Assembly (NCBI RefSeq): GCF_005502885.1
Contig: NZ_SCMR01000021.1
Location: 1 to 64,000, forward strand
Length of the DNA: 64,000 nucleotides
Reading direction: 5' to 3'
Source of the DNA: Microbacterium sp. 2FI
GTDB taxonomy: Bacteria > Actinomycetota > Actinomycetes > Actinomycetales > Microbacteriaceae
Shown: positions 26,557 to 35,031 of the stretch, piece by piece
Position numbering within the stretch: the stretch's first letter is position 1
How the letters are laid out: each line of letters opens with the position of its first letter
Notes under the pieces: generated by a model
Databases searched by the model: none
What the model saw: the letters and a program-made list of their open reading frames with translations, nothing else
What the model was told of the DNA's origin: nothing
Made by a program: the position numbers and the translations under genes

Positions 26557-26690
26557 CCTTGACCCGGCCGCGCGGCGGCCGATGCGACGCGCGTCGCGGG
26601 TGAATATCCTCCCCGCGACGCGCTGTCGCGCGCCCTGGCCCCGTGCTTCAGCATCCCTCATCCCTTCTCCCCGTCCCCCTCGCTTCACCG

Positions 26691-26768
26691 CGAGTGCACG
26701 GCGTACCGTCGAGTGCACGGCTTCGCCACGCGGCGAAGCCGTGCACTCGACGACATGTCGTGCACTCG
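26691..26768. repeat. Nested inverted repeat built on CGAGTGCACG
   Basis: Four copies of the 10-mer CGAGTGCACG at 26691-26700 and 26710-26719 (forward), then 26741-26750 and 26759-26768 (inverted). The inner pair belongs to a perfect 20-bp hairpin (26708-26727 with 26732-26751, 4-base loop). It looks like an intergenic palindromic element or a strong two-sided terminator. Confidence 0.8.
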
Positions 26769-26864
26769 GCTGCGCAGACGGGTGGGGAGGGATGCCGCGG
26801 GCGATGCGACGGGGGCGACGGATGCCGCGGCGCGCGCACCCGGGCAGGTGAGCCCGACAGCGCG

Positions 26865-26900
26865 AAGCGCCCCGCCGACCTGAGGGTCGGCGGGGCGCTT
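26865..26900 (-). terminator. 16-bp terminator hairpin of the leftward GH43 gene
   Basis: Perfect 16-bp arms (26865-26880 and 26885-26900) around a TGAG loop, 13 bp past the stop of the leftward GH43 (C) gene. Confidence 0.85.
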
Positions 26901-26913
26901 GCCCGAAGTGCGA

Positions 26914-29613
26914 CTACCCGCAGGTCGCGGCGGCGTACCCGGCCGAAGCCTCGGCGCTGTCGTCGCCCGCGGTGACGGTGACGCTGACCGTGCCGGCGCC
27001 GATCGCGGGCTGCCGCGTCGTGAAGGCGGTGGCCGTGGTCTTGCCGGGCTGTGCGGCGACGTAGGTCTTCGTCCCGTACGCGCTGTCGACGTCGAGCCCC
27101 ACCGCTGCGGTGCCGTCGTTCGTCGTGCGCACCGTCAGCACGGCCTTGCCGGCGACGCAGCGCGTGTCGGCGACGACCGTGACCGGCAGCACGGGGGCTG
27201 CGACCACGACGTCGGCCGTGACCGTGACCGCGGTCGAGCTGTAGAGCTGCTTGCCCGTCGCGTTCCATGCCGTCGAGCCGCCCGCACCCACCCACTGGTT
27301 GAGGTTCGCACCGATCGTGCGCACGGTGCCGGTCACCTCGTAGCTGCCCGGAGTGCCGGTGTCGACGTCCGTGAGGTCCCACGTCACCGGCTGCGAGGCC
27401 GTGCCGCGTCCGTAGGCCATGACGACCTCGGCCGAGGCGGGGAGTGCGGCACGCACGTCGGCCTCGGCGGCGTCCGCCTCGACCTCGACGGCGCCGAGAT
27501 CGGTCGTCACGGCGGATGCGGCATCCGCTTCACGCAGCGTGTCGTAGCCGGCCTTCGTGAGCGAGACGACGCCGCCGTGCTTGGTGCTGGGCGCCATGAA
27601 GAAGCCGGGGCTGACCAGCTGCGACCAGCCTGCGTCGAGATCGGTGGTCTGCATCGGCCGGTAGCCGGTGGACGGGATGACGTCGACGTAGAGGTACCAC
27701 TTGTCTTCGCCGTGCCGCTGGAACACCGCCGGGCCTTCGACGCCGCCGGCGTTGCCGCCGGACCACACCGCGCCGATCTGCGACTGCAGCTGAGTCCAGG
27801 TGGCGGCCGGGGTCCACCACTGGCTCGCGGTCGTGGACTCCATGTAGATGCCCTTGCCCGCCGAGTTGTCCTTCGTGATCCGGTAGGTCTTGCCCTCGTC
27901 CTGGATGATCGTGGTGTCGATCGTGTTGCCGCCGGCATCGATGAAGACGCCGCCGTAATCGTAGGTCTCCTGCGTGAAGTCGGGGGTCGCGCCCCACAGG
28001 ATCCGCGAGTACGACGAGCCGGTGTGCGCCTCGTTCGCGTAGACGTTCGACGACCAGTACACGACGAACGCTCCGCTGCCGTCGGGGTGGTAGTCATCGA
28101 CCCATGTGGCCTCGGGCGCCCACGCCATGCCGAGCTCGGCGACTTCGGCGCCATCCGAGAGGGCGACATCGAATTGGCGCAGATCGCTCCAGGTCACGAG
28201 GTCTTTCGACTCCCAGACGTTGAGCTTCGTGCTGCCCTGCGAGCTCCAGTAGCACCACGTGGTGCAGCCGCTCACGCCGTTGTTCCCGCCGAACACCCGC
28301 AGGTCGGTCGCGATGATGTAGTAGGTCGCGGTCTCGGGGTTGTAGGTGAGGTACGGGTCGCGGATGCCGGTGGTGCCGAGGTCGGACGCGAGGATCGGCT
28401 TTCCGCCGTTGAGCGGGTCCCAGTGCTCGGGGTTGTCGCCGCGCGAGACGTCGAGGTAGATCTTCTCGGCGTAGCCCGCGGAATCCTCGATGAAGTGCAC
28501 CATCGCGTAGCCGTACGGGTCGGTGGCTGCGGGTGTCGGCAGCACCGTCACCGGCACGTCGCGCGAGACGCTCGCCCCGCGGACGGTGGCCGTCGCGGTG
28601 AGCGTCGCCTCGATCGCCGCCTCGCCGGAGGCCGGCTGATCCGCGGTGAGCGTCAGCCCGTCGGCGCCGACCTCGAGCACGGTCGACGACGAGGTCCACG
28701 ACACCCGCCCGGCATAGTCGGGGAGGGTCGTGACGCGCTCGTCGACGGTGAGGTCGGCGACGCTGTCGAGCACGACCTGGGCGGCCTGCTCGTGCGCGGA
28801 GGCATGGAGCGCGGCATCCGCCACCGACACGTCCTCGACTTCGGCGGCCGTGAGAGCGCGGTCGTAGACGCGGAACGACGACACCTCGCCCTTGTACATC
28901 GGGTCGGGGTACGGCGCGCGGCCGATCGCGTTGAGGGTCTGATCGGTGATGGATGCCGGGGTCAGCGTGGTAGGCGCCTGTGCGACCTGCTCGCCGTCGA
29001 CGTAGAACGTGATGCGTCCGGCGGCTCCGTCGATGACCGACGTCAGGCTGTACCAGCGATTCGCGCCGAGGGCGGTGCCCGAGCGCGCGTTCACCTCGCC
29101 GCCACCACCGGAAGCGGTGATCGCGGTGCGGGCGTTGTCGCGCACCGACGCGAAGTAGTACTGCGTGGTGGAGTTGCTCCCGATGTTCCACAGGAAGTTC
29201 CAGTTGTTCTTCATCGTCGCGTCGAGCTTCGTCTCGATCGTGACGGTGGCAGAGGCCTTGCCGCTGAGCATGTTGTCGGGCAGGCGCACCCAGTTGGCGG
29301 TCGCGCTGGTCTTCGCACCGCCCGCGAACACCAGCGACGAGCCGCTCCAGTGCGCGTCGGTGCCGTTCACGACGGTGGCGGGGGCCCCGCCGCTCACACG
29401 ATTCGGGATGCTGGCACCCGTGGTCTGGTCGAACGCGTAGTCGGCGACGAGGCCCGACGTCGGGACGGTATCAACCGCCGGTGCGGCACCGGCGGGCGCC
29501 AGCGCGGTGAGGATGAGCGCTGCGCCGAGCGCTGCCGCGAGAAGGGAGCGCGTGCGACGCTGGGGGTCGCTGCGCTCGGTGGGTGGGGAGACCGTTCGAC
29601 GTGTGAGAATCAC
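26914..29613 (-). CDS. Secreted LamG-Ig-GH43 arabinosidase with RCVAGK tail (C)
   Basis: 899 residues from GTG 29613; AAGGAG lies 5 bases upstream, which decides the start. Signal peptide with core LLAAALGAALILTALAP. Domains: LamG (about 50-255), Ig-like spacer with VSWTSSSTVL, GH43 propeller (about 370-690), a Big_4-like repeat, and the shared C-terminal domain. GH43 elements: Asp in GIRDPYLTY, MAWAPEATWVDDY, Asp in NTIDTTIIQD, Glu in GGVEGPAVF. It shares subfamily-like wording with GH43 (A) and (D) but carries a CTTWCYW insertion on blade 1 with two cysteines. Likely arabinan or arabinoside side-chain hydrolase. Divergent from the large GH127-like gene. Confidence 0.82.
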   Translation of the reverse strand: MILTRRTVSPPTERSDPQRRTRSLLAAALGAALILTALAPAGAAPAVDTVPTSGLVADYAFDQTTGASIPNRVSGGAPATVVNGTDAHWSGSSLVFAGGAKTSATANWVRLPDNMLSGKASATVTIETKLDATMKNNWNFLWNIGSNSTTQYYFASVRDNARTAITASGGGGEVNARSGTALGANRWYSLTSVIDGAAGRITFYVDGEQVAQAPTTLTPASITDQTLNAIGRAPYPDPMYKGEVSSFRVYDRALTAAEVEDVSVADAALHASAHEQAAQVVLDSVADLTVDERVTTLPDYAGRVSWTSSSTVLEVGADGLTLTADQPASGEAAIEATLTATATVRGASVSRDVPVTVLPTPAATDPYGYAMVHFIEDSAGYAEKIYLDVSRGDNPEHWDPLNGGKPILASDLGTTGIRDPYLTYNPETATYYIIATDLRVFGGNNGVSGCTTWCYWSSQGSTKLNVWESKDLVTWSDLRQFDVALSDGAEVAELGMAWAPEATWVDDYHPDGSGAFVVYWSSNVYANEAHTGSSYSRILWGATPDFTQETYDYGGVFIDAGGNTIDTTIIQDEGKTYRITKDNSAGKGIYMESTTASQWWTPAATWTQLQSQIGAVWSGGNAGGVEGPAVFQRHGEDKWYLYVDVIPSTGYRPMQTTDLDAGWSQLVSPGFFMAPSTKHGGVVSLTKAGYDTLREADAASAVTTDLGAVEVEADAAEADVRAALPASAEVVMAYGRGTASQPVTWDLTDVDTGTPGSYEVTGTVRTIGANLNQWVGAGGSTAWNATGKQLYSSTAVTVTADVVVAAPVLPVTVVADTRCVAGKAVLTVRTTNDGTAAVGLDVDSAYGTKTYVAAQPGKTTATAFTTRQPAIGAGTVSVTVTAGDDSAEASAGYAAATCG

Positions 29614-29681
29614 TCCAGCTCCTTCGCTGTGCGCGGTTGAAGGTTGCATGCAATCGGAGTGCATGCGTCGCGCCGTGTGCA

Positions 29682-29695
29682 TGTTAGCGCTCACG
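29682..29695. promoter_or_regulatory. AraR-like operator
   Basis: TGTTAGCGCTCACG, two differences from TGTTAGCGCTAACA. Its position close to the leftward GH43 (C) start suggests it governs that gene. Confidence 0.7.
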
Positions 29696-29748
29696 CTCCG
29701 ATGCGGCAATCATCTGACGGAGTTCGTCAATCCCTTGACGCGATGGCT

Positions 29749-29762
29749 CGTTCGCGCTAACA
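29749..29762. promoter_or_regulatory. AraR-like operator over a -10 box
   Basis: CGTTCGCGCTAACA, two differences from the palindrome; overlaps the AACAAT -10 box of the rightward GH127-like gene. Confidence 0.65.
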
Positions 29763-29773
29763 ATGGATATACC

Positions 29774-29787
29774 TGATAGCGGTAACA
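29774..29787. promoter_or_regulatory. AraR-like operator downstream of the start point
   Basis: TGATAGCGGTAACA, about 10 bases past the predicted -10 box, 25 bp from the previous site. Confidence 0.6.
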
Positions 29788-29840
29788 GCACCGTCGCGCG
29801 GCCGGCCGGGTCAGGTTCGACAGGACGAAGGAGCCCTGCC

Positions 29841-32800
29841 TTGGCGAAGAATCTGCATCCCATGAACAAGATCCGCAGAGCAGTGGCGGTCGTGACAGCG
29901 ACCGTCCTCGCCGCCGGCGGACTGGCGTTCACGGCACCCACGGCGGCGCTCGCCGCCCCAGTCTCGATCGAGGCGTCGAAGGTGCTCGACCTGCGCTTCG
30001 ACGGCAGCCTCGCCGACGCGGGTCCGAACGCCGCCGCCGTGACGATGCAGAAGGGCGCCGAGGTCTACGGCGCCGGCATCAGTGGACAGGCCTTCAACCT
30101 GAACGGCTCCAACGCGATCCGCCTCGGCACCGCGGCGTACCTGCAGCCGGCCGACCTGACGGTGTCGTTCTGGTACAAGCCGAACGTCGCCATGACGGGG
30201 GAGCAGGTCTTCGCGTGGAGCAAGCTCCCCTACAACTCTCCGGGGTGGTACCTCACGTCCGAGGGTGACGGATCGCCCCTCGCGCTGTCGATCGGCCCGG
30301 CGAGCGGTCAGCCCTACAAGGTCGCCGTCGACACGGCCCGCGCCGGCTTCTTCCCCACGGGGCAGTGGACCCACATCGTCGCAACCTACGACAAGGCGAC
30401 CAAGGACGTGCAGTTCTACCGCAACGGCGTGCGCCAGATCGCGACCGTGAAGTACCCCGCGACGGGAACTGCCACGGGGCTGATCGTGGGGGAGAGCACG
30501 ACGGTCAAGACCCTCGGCTACAACGGCCCGCAGTACAACGGTGCGCATGCCAACGGGCTGCTCGACGACTACACCCTCTACAACGGCGTCGCCACCGTCG
30601 AGGATGTCGTGACCCTCACGCAGCAGAACGACCCGTCATTCGATCCCGCGGCCGTGGCCCAGGGCGCGCTCGACGGACTCACCGTCCCGTCGACGGCGTC
30701 GACGAGCTTCGGGCTTCCGACCCAGTCGACGAACGGCACCGCGATCTCATGGACGTCGTCAGACTCCGATGTCGTCGCGATCGACGGCGGTGCCGCGACC
30801 GTCACGCGTCCCGAAGGCGCCGATGCGACGGTGACGCTCACCGCGACCGGGACCTATGGAGGCAGCGCGCCCGTGACGAAGTCGTACGAGCTCACCGTAC
30901 CCCGGAGCGGGGCTTCCACCTCCGTCTACCTCGAAGAGACCGAGTTGAGCGAGGTGCTGCTGGAGGACCCCTACCTGGTCAACGGAAACCAGAAGATGGT
31001 CGACTACCTGCTGAGCCTCGATCCCGAGCGCTTCCTCCACGGCTTCTACACGCAGGCCGGGCTCCCCACGACGGCCGCACCCTACGGCGGGTGGGAGCGC
31101 ACCAGCGGCACGCGGTTCCAGGGCCACTTCTTCGGCCACTACATCTCGGCGCTCTCGCAGGCCTATACGACCGAGACCGACCCCGCCCGCAAGGCCCAGC
31201 TGCTGGCCAAGCTCACGACCGCGGTCGACGGACTCGCGGCCGCGCAGACCGCATTCGCCACCGCGAATCCGGGCAATGCCGGCTATGTCTCGCCCTTCTC
31301 CGTGACCGTCCTTCCGAGCGGCGGCGGCGGCCTGCTGGTGCCGTTCTACAACCTCCACAAGGTGCTCGCCGGGCTCCTCGACGCGCACGCGTACGCACCG
31401 GCTGAAGTGTCGGAGACGGCTCTCGCGGTCGCGAGCGGTTTCGGCACCTGGGTGCGCGACTGGGCGGGGCGCCAGGCCAACCCGGCCAGCATCCTGAACA
31501 CCGAGTACGGCGGCATGAACGAGGCGCTGTACGAGCTGTACAGCATCACCGAGAACCCCGCGCACAAGCGTGCGGCCGAGTACTTCGACGAGGTCACGCT
31601 CTTCCAGCAGCTCGCCGCGGGCCAGGATGTGCTCGACGGCAAGCACGCGAACACGACGATCCCGAAGCTGGTCGGCGCGCTCAAGCGCTACACCGTGTTC
31701 ACCGACAACCCGCACCTCTACGAGACACTGACGGCGGCCGAGAAGAGCAACCTCGGCATGTACCGCACCGCTGCCGAGAACTTCTGGCAGATCGTGGTGG
31801 ACGACCACACCTACGCCAACGGCGGCAACAGCCAGTCCGAGCACTTCCACGGGGCGGACGAGCTGCACGAGCACGCCACCAACGGCACGACCTCGGGCTA
31901 CGGCGAGAACTCGACGTCCGAGATCTGCAACGAGTACAACATGCTCAAGCTCACCAAGGCGCTGTTCCAGGTCGAGCCCGATGTGAAGTACCCCGACTTC
32001 TACGAGCACACCTACATCAACGCGATCCTCGCGCAGCAGAACCCCGAGACCGGCATGATGACGTACTTCCAGCCGATGCAGGCCGGGTACGCGAAGGTGT
32101 TCGGCAACCCGGTCGACGAGTTCTGGTGCGACCACGGCACCGCGACCGAGAGCTTCACCAAGCTCGGCGACTCGATCTACTTCCGCAAGGGGTCGTCGGT
32201 CTACGTCAACATGTTCCGCTCGTCGGTCTACACCGACGACGCGCACAACCTGCGGCTCACACAGACCGCCGACGTGCCGGCCGACGAGACGGTGACGTAC
32301 TCGGTCGAGGCGATCGACGGCGGCGAGCTCGCCGACGGCACGACGCTGCGCCTGCGGATTCCGAGCTGGGCTGCCGCGACGCCGACCCTCACCGTCAACG
32401 GGCAGGCGCAGGACGTCTCGGCCCTCACGCAGGACGGCTACGTCGTGCTCGAGGTCGAGGCGGGCGACGAGCTCGTCTACGAACTCCCGGCCGAGGTCCG
32501 CGTGATCGACGACACCGAGAACCCCAATTGGGTCGCCTTCGCGTATGGCCCGGTGCTCCTGGCGACCGAGCTCAACCGCACGAACGTCGGCGCCACCTAC
32601 GTCGCCGGCGTGCTCGTGCGCATGAGCGTGGCCGATAAGTCGGTGAGCAACGACGTCGTCGTCGACGACGCCGAGGCGTTCAAGGCGGGGATCGCCGAGA
32701 ACCTGGTGCGCATCGAGGACGGCGAGAACCTCAACGGCGTCTCGACGATGCGCTTCACGATGCGGAATGCGGATGCCGCGTCGGAGGCGCTCACGTTCGA

Positions 32801-34010
32801 GCCGTGGTACAGCCTCTACAACGCCCGCTACGCGATCTACATGGACCTCGTCGAGCCCGACTCGCCGCAGGCGCAGGAGCTGATCCTCAAGGAGAAGCAG
32901 CAGCTGCGCGTCGAGGAGACGACGATCGACTCGCTCACGTCGTTCGACAACAACAACAGCGAGGCAGACAAGAACTACTCCTACAACAAGTCGGGTGTCG
33001 GCGTGTGGTTGGGTGAGGGCTACCGCGACGGTCAGATCGCGACGGATGCCTACTTCCAGTACGACATGATCGTCGACCCCTCGCTGCCGAAGAATTACCT
33101 CGGCGTGCGCTACTTCGGCGGCGACAACGGGCGCACATTCGACGTGTACCTCAACGACGTTCTGCTGAAGAACGAGCGCATCACCAACGCGGGCGGATCG
33201 ACGAACTGGTACGTGCAGTACGACGAGATCCCGGCCGCGGTGCTCGCCGGCATCCCTGCGAACGACAGCTACAAGCGCAACCAGGCGGGGGAGTACGTCC
33301 TCGACGAGGACGGCGAGAAGATCCCCGTGGTCACCGTGCGCTTCCAGGGCAACGGCACGAGCTACGTCGGTGGCGTCTACGGCGTGTACACCTCGTCGAA
33401 GACGGCTTTCGCGACGGATGCCGATCTCACGGCGCTCGCGTTCGAGGACGGGATGCTGAACCCCACGCTCGCGGACGGCGTGTACGCCTATACGGCGACC
33501 GTTGCCGAGGATGCGACGACGGCGACTTTCGATGCGGATCCGGCGGTGCCGAGCGGCCTCGTATACGTGGGCGACGTGCTCATCGACGACACCCTGCCGC
33601 GAACGGTGGCGCTCGCCGAGGGTGACGCGCCCACGGTGCTGACGCTGCGCTCGACCGCGCAGGACCACACGACGACGGCGACCTATCGCATCGAGATCGT
33701 GCGGGCTGCTCCTCAGCCGGCGCTCGAGATATCGGCGATCGTGGCCTTCCGCTGCGTGGCGGGGAAGGCGGTCATGACGGTGCAGGCGTCGAACGGGTCG
33801 GAGGTGCCGGTGGCGCTGACGGTGACGACCGCGTACGGCGTGAAGCAGTTCGCGGCGGTCGCCCGGGGCAAGTCGGTGTCGAGTGCATTCACGACGCGCA
33901 CGGCCCACGTCGCGTCGGGGGAGATCACGGTGGCGGCGACCGCGACGGTCGATGAAGAGCCGGTATCGGTGAGCGTGCCGGTCGCGTATCCGGCCCACAC
34001 CTGTGGATGA
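29841..34010 (+). CDS. Secreted LamG-Ig-GH127-like enzyme with variant active site and RCVAGK tail
   Basis: 1389 residues from TTG 29841, preferred because AAGGAG ends 7 bases before it; ATG 29862 has no ribosome site. Signal peptide to about residue 40 (VLAAGGLAFTAPTAALA). Domains: LamG (about 45-260), Ig-like spacer with ISWTSSDSDVV, GH127-type barrel (about 355-900), a sandwich region, a cadherin-like repeat (about 1190-1285) and the shared C-terminal domain. E694 and C696 (SEICNEYN) match the family's zinc ligands, but the nucleophile region reads FWCDHGTATES: C763 is followed by Asp, not the second Cys. Acid/base Glu candidate lies in NSQSEHFHG. Probably an extracellular beta-L-arabinofuranosidase or a relative with altered metal site and specificity. 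Confidence 0.8.
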   Translation: MAKNLHPMNKIRRAVAVVTATVLAAGGLAFTAPTAALAAPVSIEASKVLDLRFDGSLADAGPNAAAVTMQKGAEVYGAGISGQAFNLNGSNAIRLGTAAYLQPADLTVSFWYKPNVAMTGEQVFAWSKLPYNSPGWYLTSEGDGSPLALSIGPASGQPYKVAVDTARAGFFPTGQWTHIVATYDKATKDVQFYRNGVRQIATVKYPATGTATGLIVGESTTVKTLGYNGPQYNGAHANGLLDDYTLYNGVATVEDVVTLTQQNDPSFDPAAVAQGALDGLTVPSTASTSFGLPTQSTNGTAISWTSSDSDVVAIDGGAATVTRPEGADATVTLTATGTYGGSAPVTKSYELTVPRSGASTSVYLEETELSEVLLEDPYLVNGNQKMVDYLLSLDPERFLHGFYTQAGLPTTAAPYGGWERTSGTRFQGHFFGHYISALSQAYTTETDPARKAQLLAKLTTAVDGLAAAQTAFATANPGNAGYVSPFSVTVLPSGGGGLLVPFYNLHKVLAGLLDAHAYAPAEVSETALAVASGFGTWVRDWAGRQANPASILNTEYGGMNEALYELYSITENPAHKRAAEYFDEVTLFQQLAAGQDVLDGKHANTTIPKLVGALKRYTVFTDNPHLYETLTAAEKSNLGMYRTAAENFWQIVVDDHTYANGGNSQSEHFHGADELHEHATNGTTSGYGENSTSEICNEYNMLKLTKALFQVEPDVKYPDFYEHTYINAILAQQNPETGMMTYFQPMQAGYAKVFGNPVDEFWCDHGTATESFTKLGDSIYFRKGSSVYVNMFRSSVYTDDAHNLRLTQTADVPADETVTYSVEAIDGGELADGTTLRLRIPSWAAATPTLTVNGQAQDVSALTQDGYVVLEVEAGDELVYELPAEVRVIDDTENPNWVAFAYGPVLLATELNRTNVGATYVAGVLVRMSVADKSVSNDVVVDDAEAFKAGIAENLVRIEDGENLNGVSTMRFTMRNADAASEALTFEPWYSLYNARYAIYMDLVEPDSPQAQELILKEKQQLRVEETTIDSLTSFDNNNSEADKNYSYNKSGVGVWLGEGYRDGQIATDAYFQYDMIVDPSLPKNYLGVRYFGGDNGRTFDVYLNDVLLKNERITNAGGSTNWYVQYDEIPAAVLAGIPANDSYKRNQAGEYVLDEDGEKIPVVTVRFQGNGTSYVGGVYGVYTSSKTAFATDADLTALAFEDGMLNPTLADGVYAYTATVAEDATTATFDADPAVPSGLVYVGDVLIDDTLPRTVALAEGDAPTVLTLRSTAQDHTTTATYRIEIVRAAPQPALEISAIVAFRCVAGKAVMTVQASNGSEVPVALTVTTAYGVKQFAAVARGKSVSSAFTTRTAHVASGEITVAATATVDEEPVSVSVPVAYPAHTCG

Positions 34011-34043
34011 CGCCTTCGAAAACTCGAAACCGATTTCGGGTCT

Positions 34044-34070
34044 TGTTCTCGCTAACTGTTGCCGGTAACA
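34044..34070. promoter_or_regulatory. Double AraR-like operator over the surface-operon promoter
   Basis: Two 14-bp sites sharing one base. Each matches 11 of 14 positions of TGTTAGCGCTAACA; the second is itself a palindrome apart from its fifth pair (TGTTGCCGGTAACA). Together they span the -35 to -10 interval. Confidence 0.6.
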
Positions 34071-34121
34071 TTGCCCGCGAGCCACGACGATCCACTGAGG
34101 GATCACAAGCAAAGGTGCACC

Positions 34122-34217
34122 ATGCTCGAACGAATTCGCAACCGATCAGCCGTCGGTGACCGATTCCGCGTCGCACCGCACATCGACCAGCAGTACTGGG
34201 CGATCAGCGTCAGCTGA
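34122..34217 (+). CDS. Possible 31-aa leader peptide
   Basis: ATG 34122 follows AAAGGTG (34111-34117) at good spacing and runs 31 codons to TGA 34215-34217. The product starts MLERIRNRS, is basic and has no signal or membrane segment. It lies about 40 bp downstream of the predicted transcription start and 88 bp before the WxL-like gene, the position of a leader peptide. I cannot show it is translated; chance is possible. Confidence 0.35.
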   Translation: MLERIRNRSAVGDRFRVAPHIDQQYWAISVS

Positions 34218-34305
34218 GGTCCTGCGAGACCCGAAGGCCGGATGGTCCGGTCGCTCGCGAACATTCGGCCCGGCAGGGATGCCGGCTCGGGATTGGAGAA
34301 ACACA

Positions 34306-34953
34306 ATGAACAAGCGAGGGATCTTCGCCCGCACCGCCGTCGGCGCGCTCGGCGGAATGATGCTGATCGGCGTTGCCGGCGTCGCGATCGCCGACGAGAT
34401 CGAGGGCGATGACGTCGACGTCACCGTGAGCATCGAGGCGATCGAGCCGGTGGGCGCGCTCACCATGAGTGTCGCTGCGAACTCGACCGCGCTCTCCGAG
34501 GTCGACTCGGCCGACCCCGAGCTCCGTCAGTTCGATGGCGTGCTCCCGACTGTCACCATCACGGACGACCGCGAAGAGACGCCCGCCGACCAGTACTGGT
34601 ACGTCACCGGTCAGTCGTCGGCATTCTCGGCGGCCGGCGTGCCGGACATCTCGGCCGGAAGCCTCGGCTGGGTCCCTGCGCTGCTCTCGGGCGATGACGA
34701 GCAGGTGCTCGCGGGTGACGAGATCGTCACGGTGCACGACGACCCCACGCTGGGCACGCCGGGCACGCCCAGTGCGAACAACGTCGGCCTCGTCAATGAA
34801 GAGCTGCTCGCGTTCGCTCCGAACCTGGACGGCGAGCTGACGCAGGGCGTGTGGACGGCGAACGCCGACCTGTTCCTGAAGACGCCCGTCGACGTCGCCC
34901 CGGGCAACTACACGGCGACCCTGACGCTCACCCTGTGGGAAGACGGCATCTGA
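34306..34953 (+). CDS. Secreted WxL-like surface protein
   Basis: 215 residues from ATG 34306 with GGAG 7 bases upstream. Signal peptide (MNKRGIFARTAVGALGGMMLIG ... AIADE) then an acidic beta-rich domain. Two tryptophan motifs resemble those of Firmicutes WxL domains: an internal SLGWVPALL and a C-terminal NYTATLTLTLWEDGI, compared with the usual YTxTLTWTLxD ending. The following gene encodes a DUF916 protein, the normal partner of WxL proteins, which strengthens the reading. WxL domains attach non-covalently to peptidoglycan and assemble surface complexes. The promoter carries AraR-like operators, so expression probably follows L-arabinose. Confidence 0.65.
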   Translation: MNKRGIFARTAVGALGGMMLIGVAGVAIADEIEGDDVDVTVSIEAIEPVGALTMSVAANSTALSEVDSADPELRQFDGVLPTVTITDDREETPADQYWYVTGQSSAFSAAGVPDISAGSLGWVPALLSGDDEQVLAGDEIVTVHDDPTLGTPGTPSANNVGLVNEELLAFAPNLDGELTQGVWTANADLFLKTPVDVAPGNYTATLTLTLWEDGI

Positions 34954-34983
34954 TCGCATCCGCGACTGATTCGTGTTGAATCG

Positions 34984-35010
34984 GGTCGGGGCCGTTCCAC
35001 GGCCCCGACC
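34984..35010 (+). terminator. Intercistronic hairpin between WxL-like and DUF916 genes
   Basis: Perfect 11-bp arms (34984-34994 and 35000-35010) with a TTCCA loop, in the 78-bp gap. No T-run follows, so partial termination or 3'-end protection of the first gene's message is likelier than full stop. Confidence 0.7.
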
Positions 35011-35031
35011 CTGACGTCTGGATTCACCATC

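Larger units (their letters stand above)
26557..26913. other. Convergent intergenic region with nested palindromes
   Basis: 357 bp between two GH43 genes that converge, with no supportable gene. It holds a nested inverted repeat at 26691-26768 and a terminator hairpin at 26865-26900; the rest is GC-rich sequence without a recognisable feature. Confidence 0.6.
29614..29840. promoter_or_regulatory. Divergent regulatory region GH43 (C) / GH127-like
   Basis: 227 bp holding three AraR-like operators: TGTTAGCGCTCACG (29682-29695), CGTTCGCGCTAACA (29749-29762) and TGATAGCGGTAACA (29774-29787). A rightward promoter can be read as TTGACG (29735-29740), an 18-bp spacer and AACAAT (29759-29764); the second operator covers this -10 box. 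A small inverted repeat GTCAATCCCTTGAC overlaps the -35. Confidence 0.7.
34011..34305. promoter_or_regulatory. Promoter and leader of the surface operon
   Basis: 295 bp before the WxL-like gene. TTGTTC (34044-34049), 17-bp spacer, AACATT (34067-34072) form a promoter fully covered by two abutting operator-like sites, TGTTCTCGCTAACT (34044-34057) and TGTTGCCGGTAACA (34057-34070). A CGAAAACTCGAAACC element (34017-34031) resembles the other LacI operator. A 31-codon reading frame at 34122-34217 and a small CCGGA-TCCGG hairpin follow. Confidence 0.65.

Noticed and set aside
30759..34112. Long minus-strand frame opposite the GH127-like gene
   Set aside because: Shadow frame rich in Arg, Val and Asp; no recognisable domain and no ribosome site.
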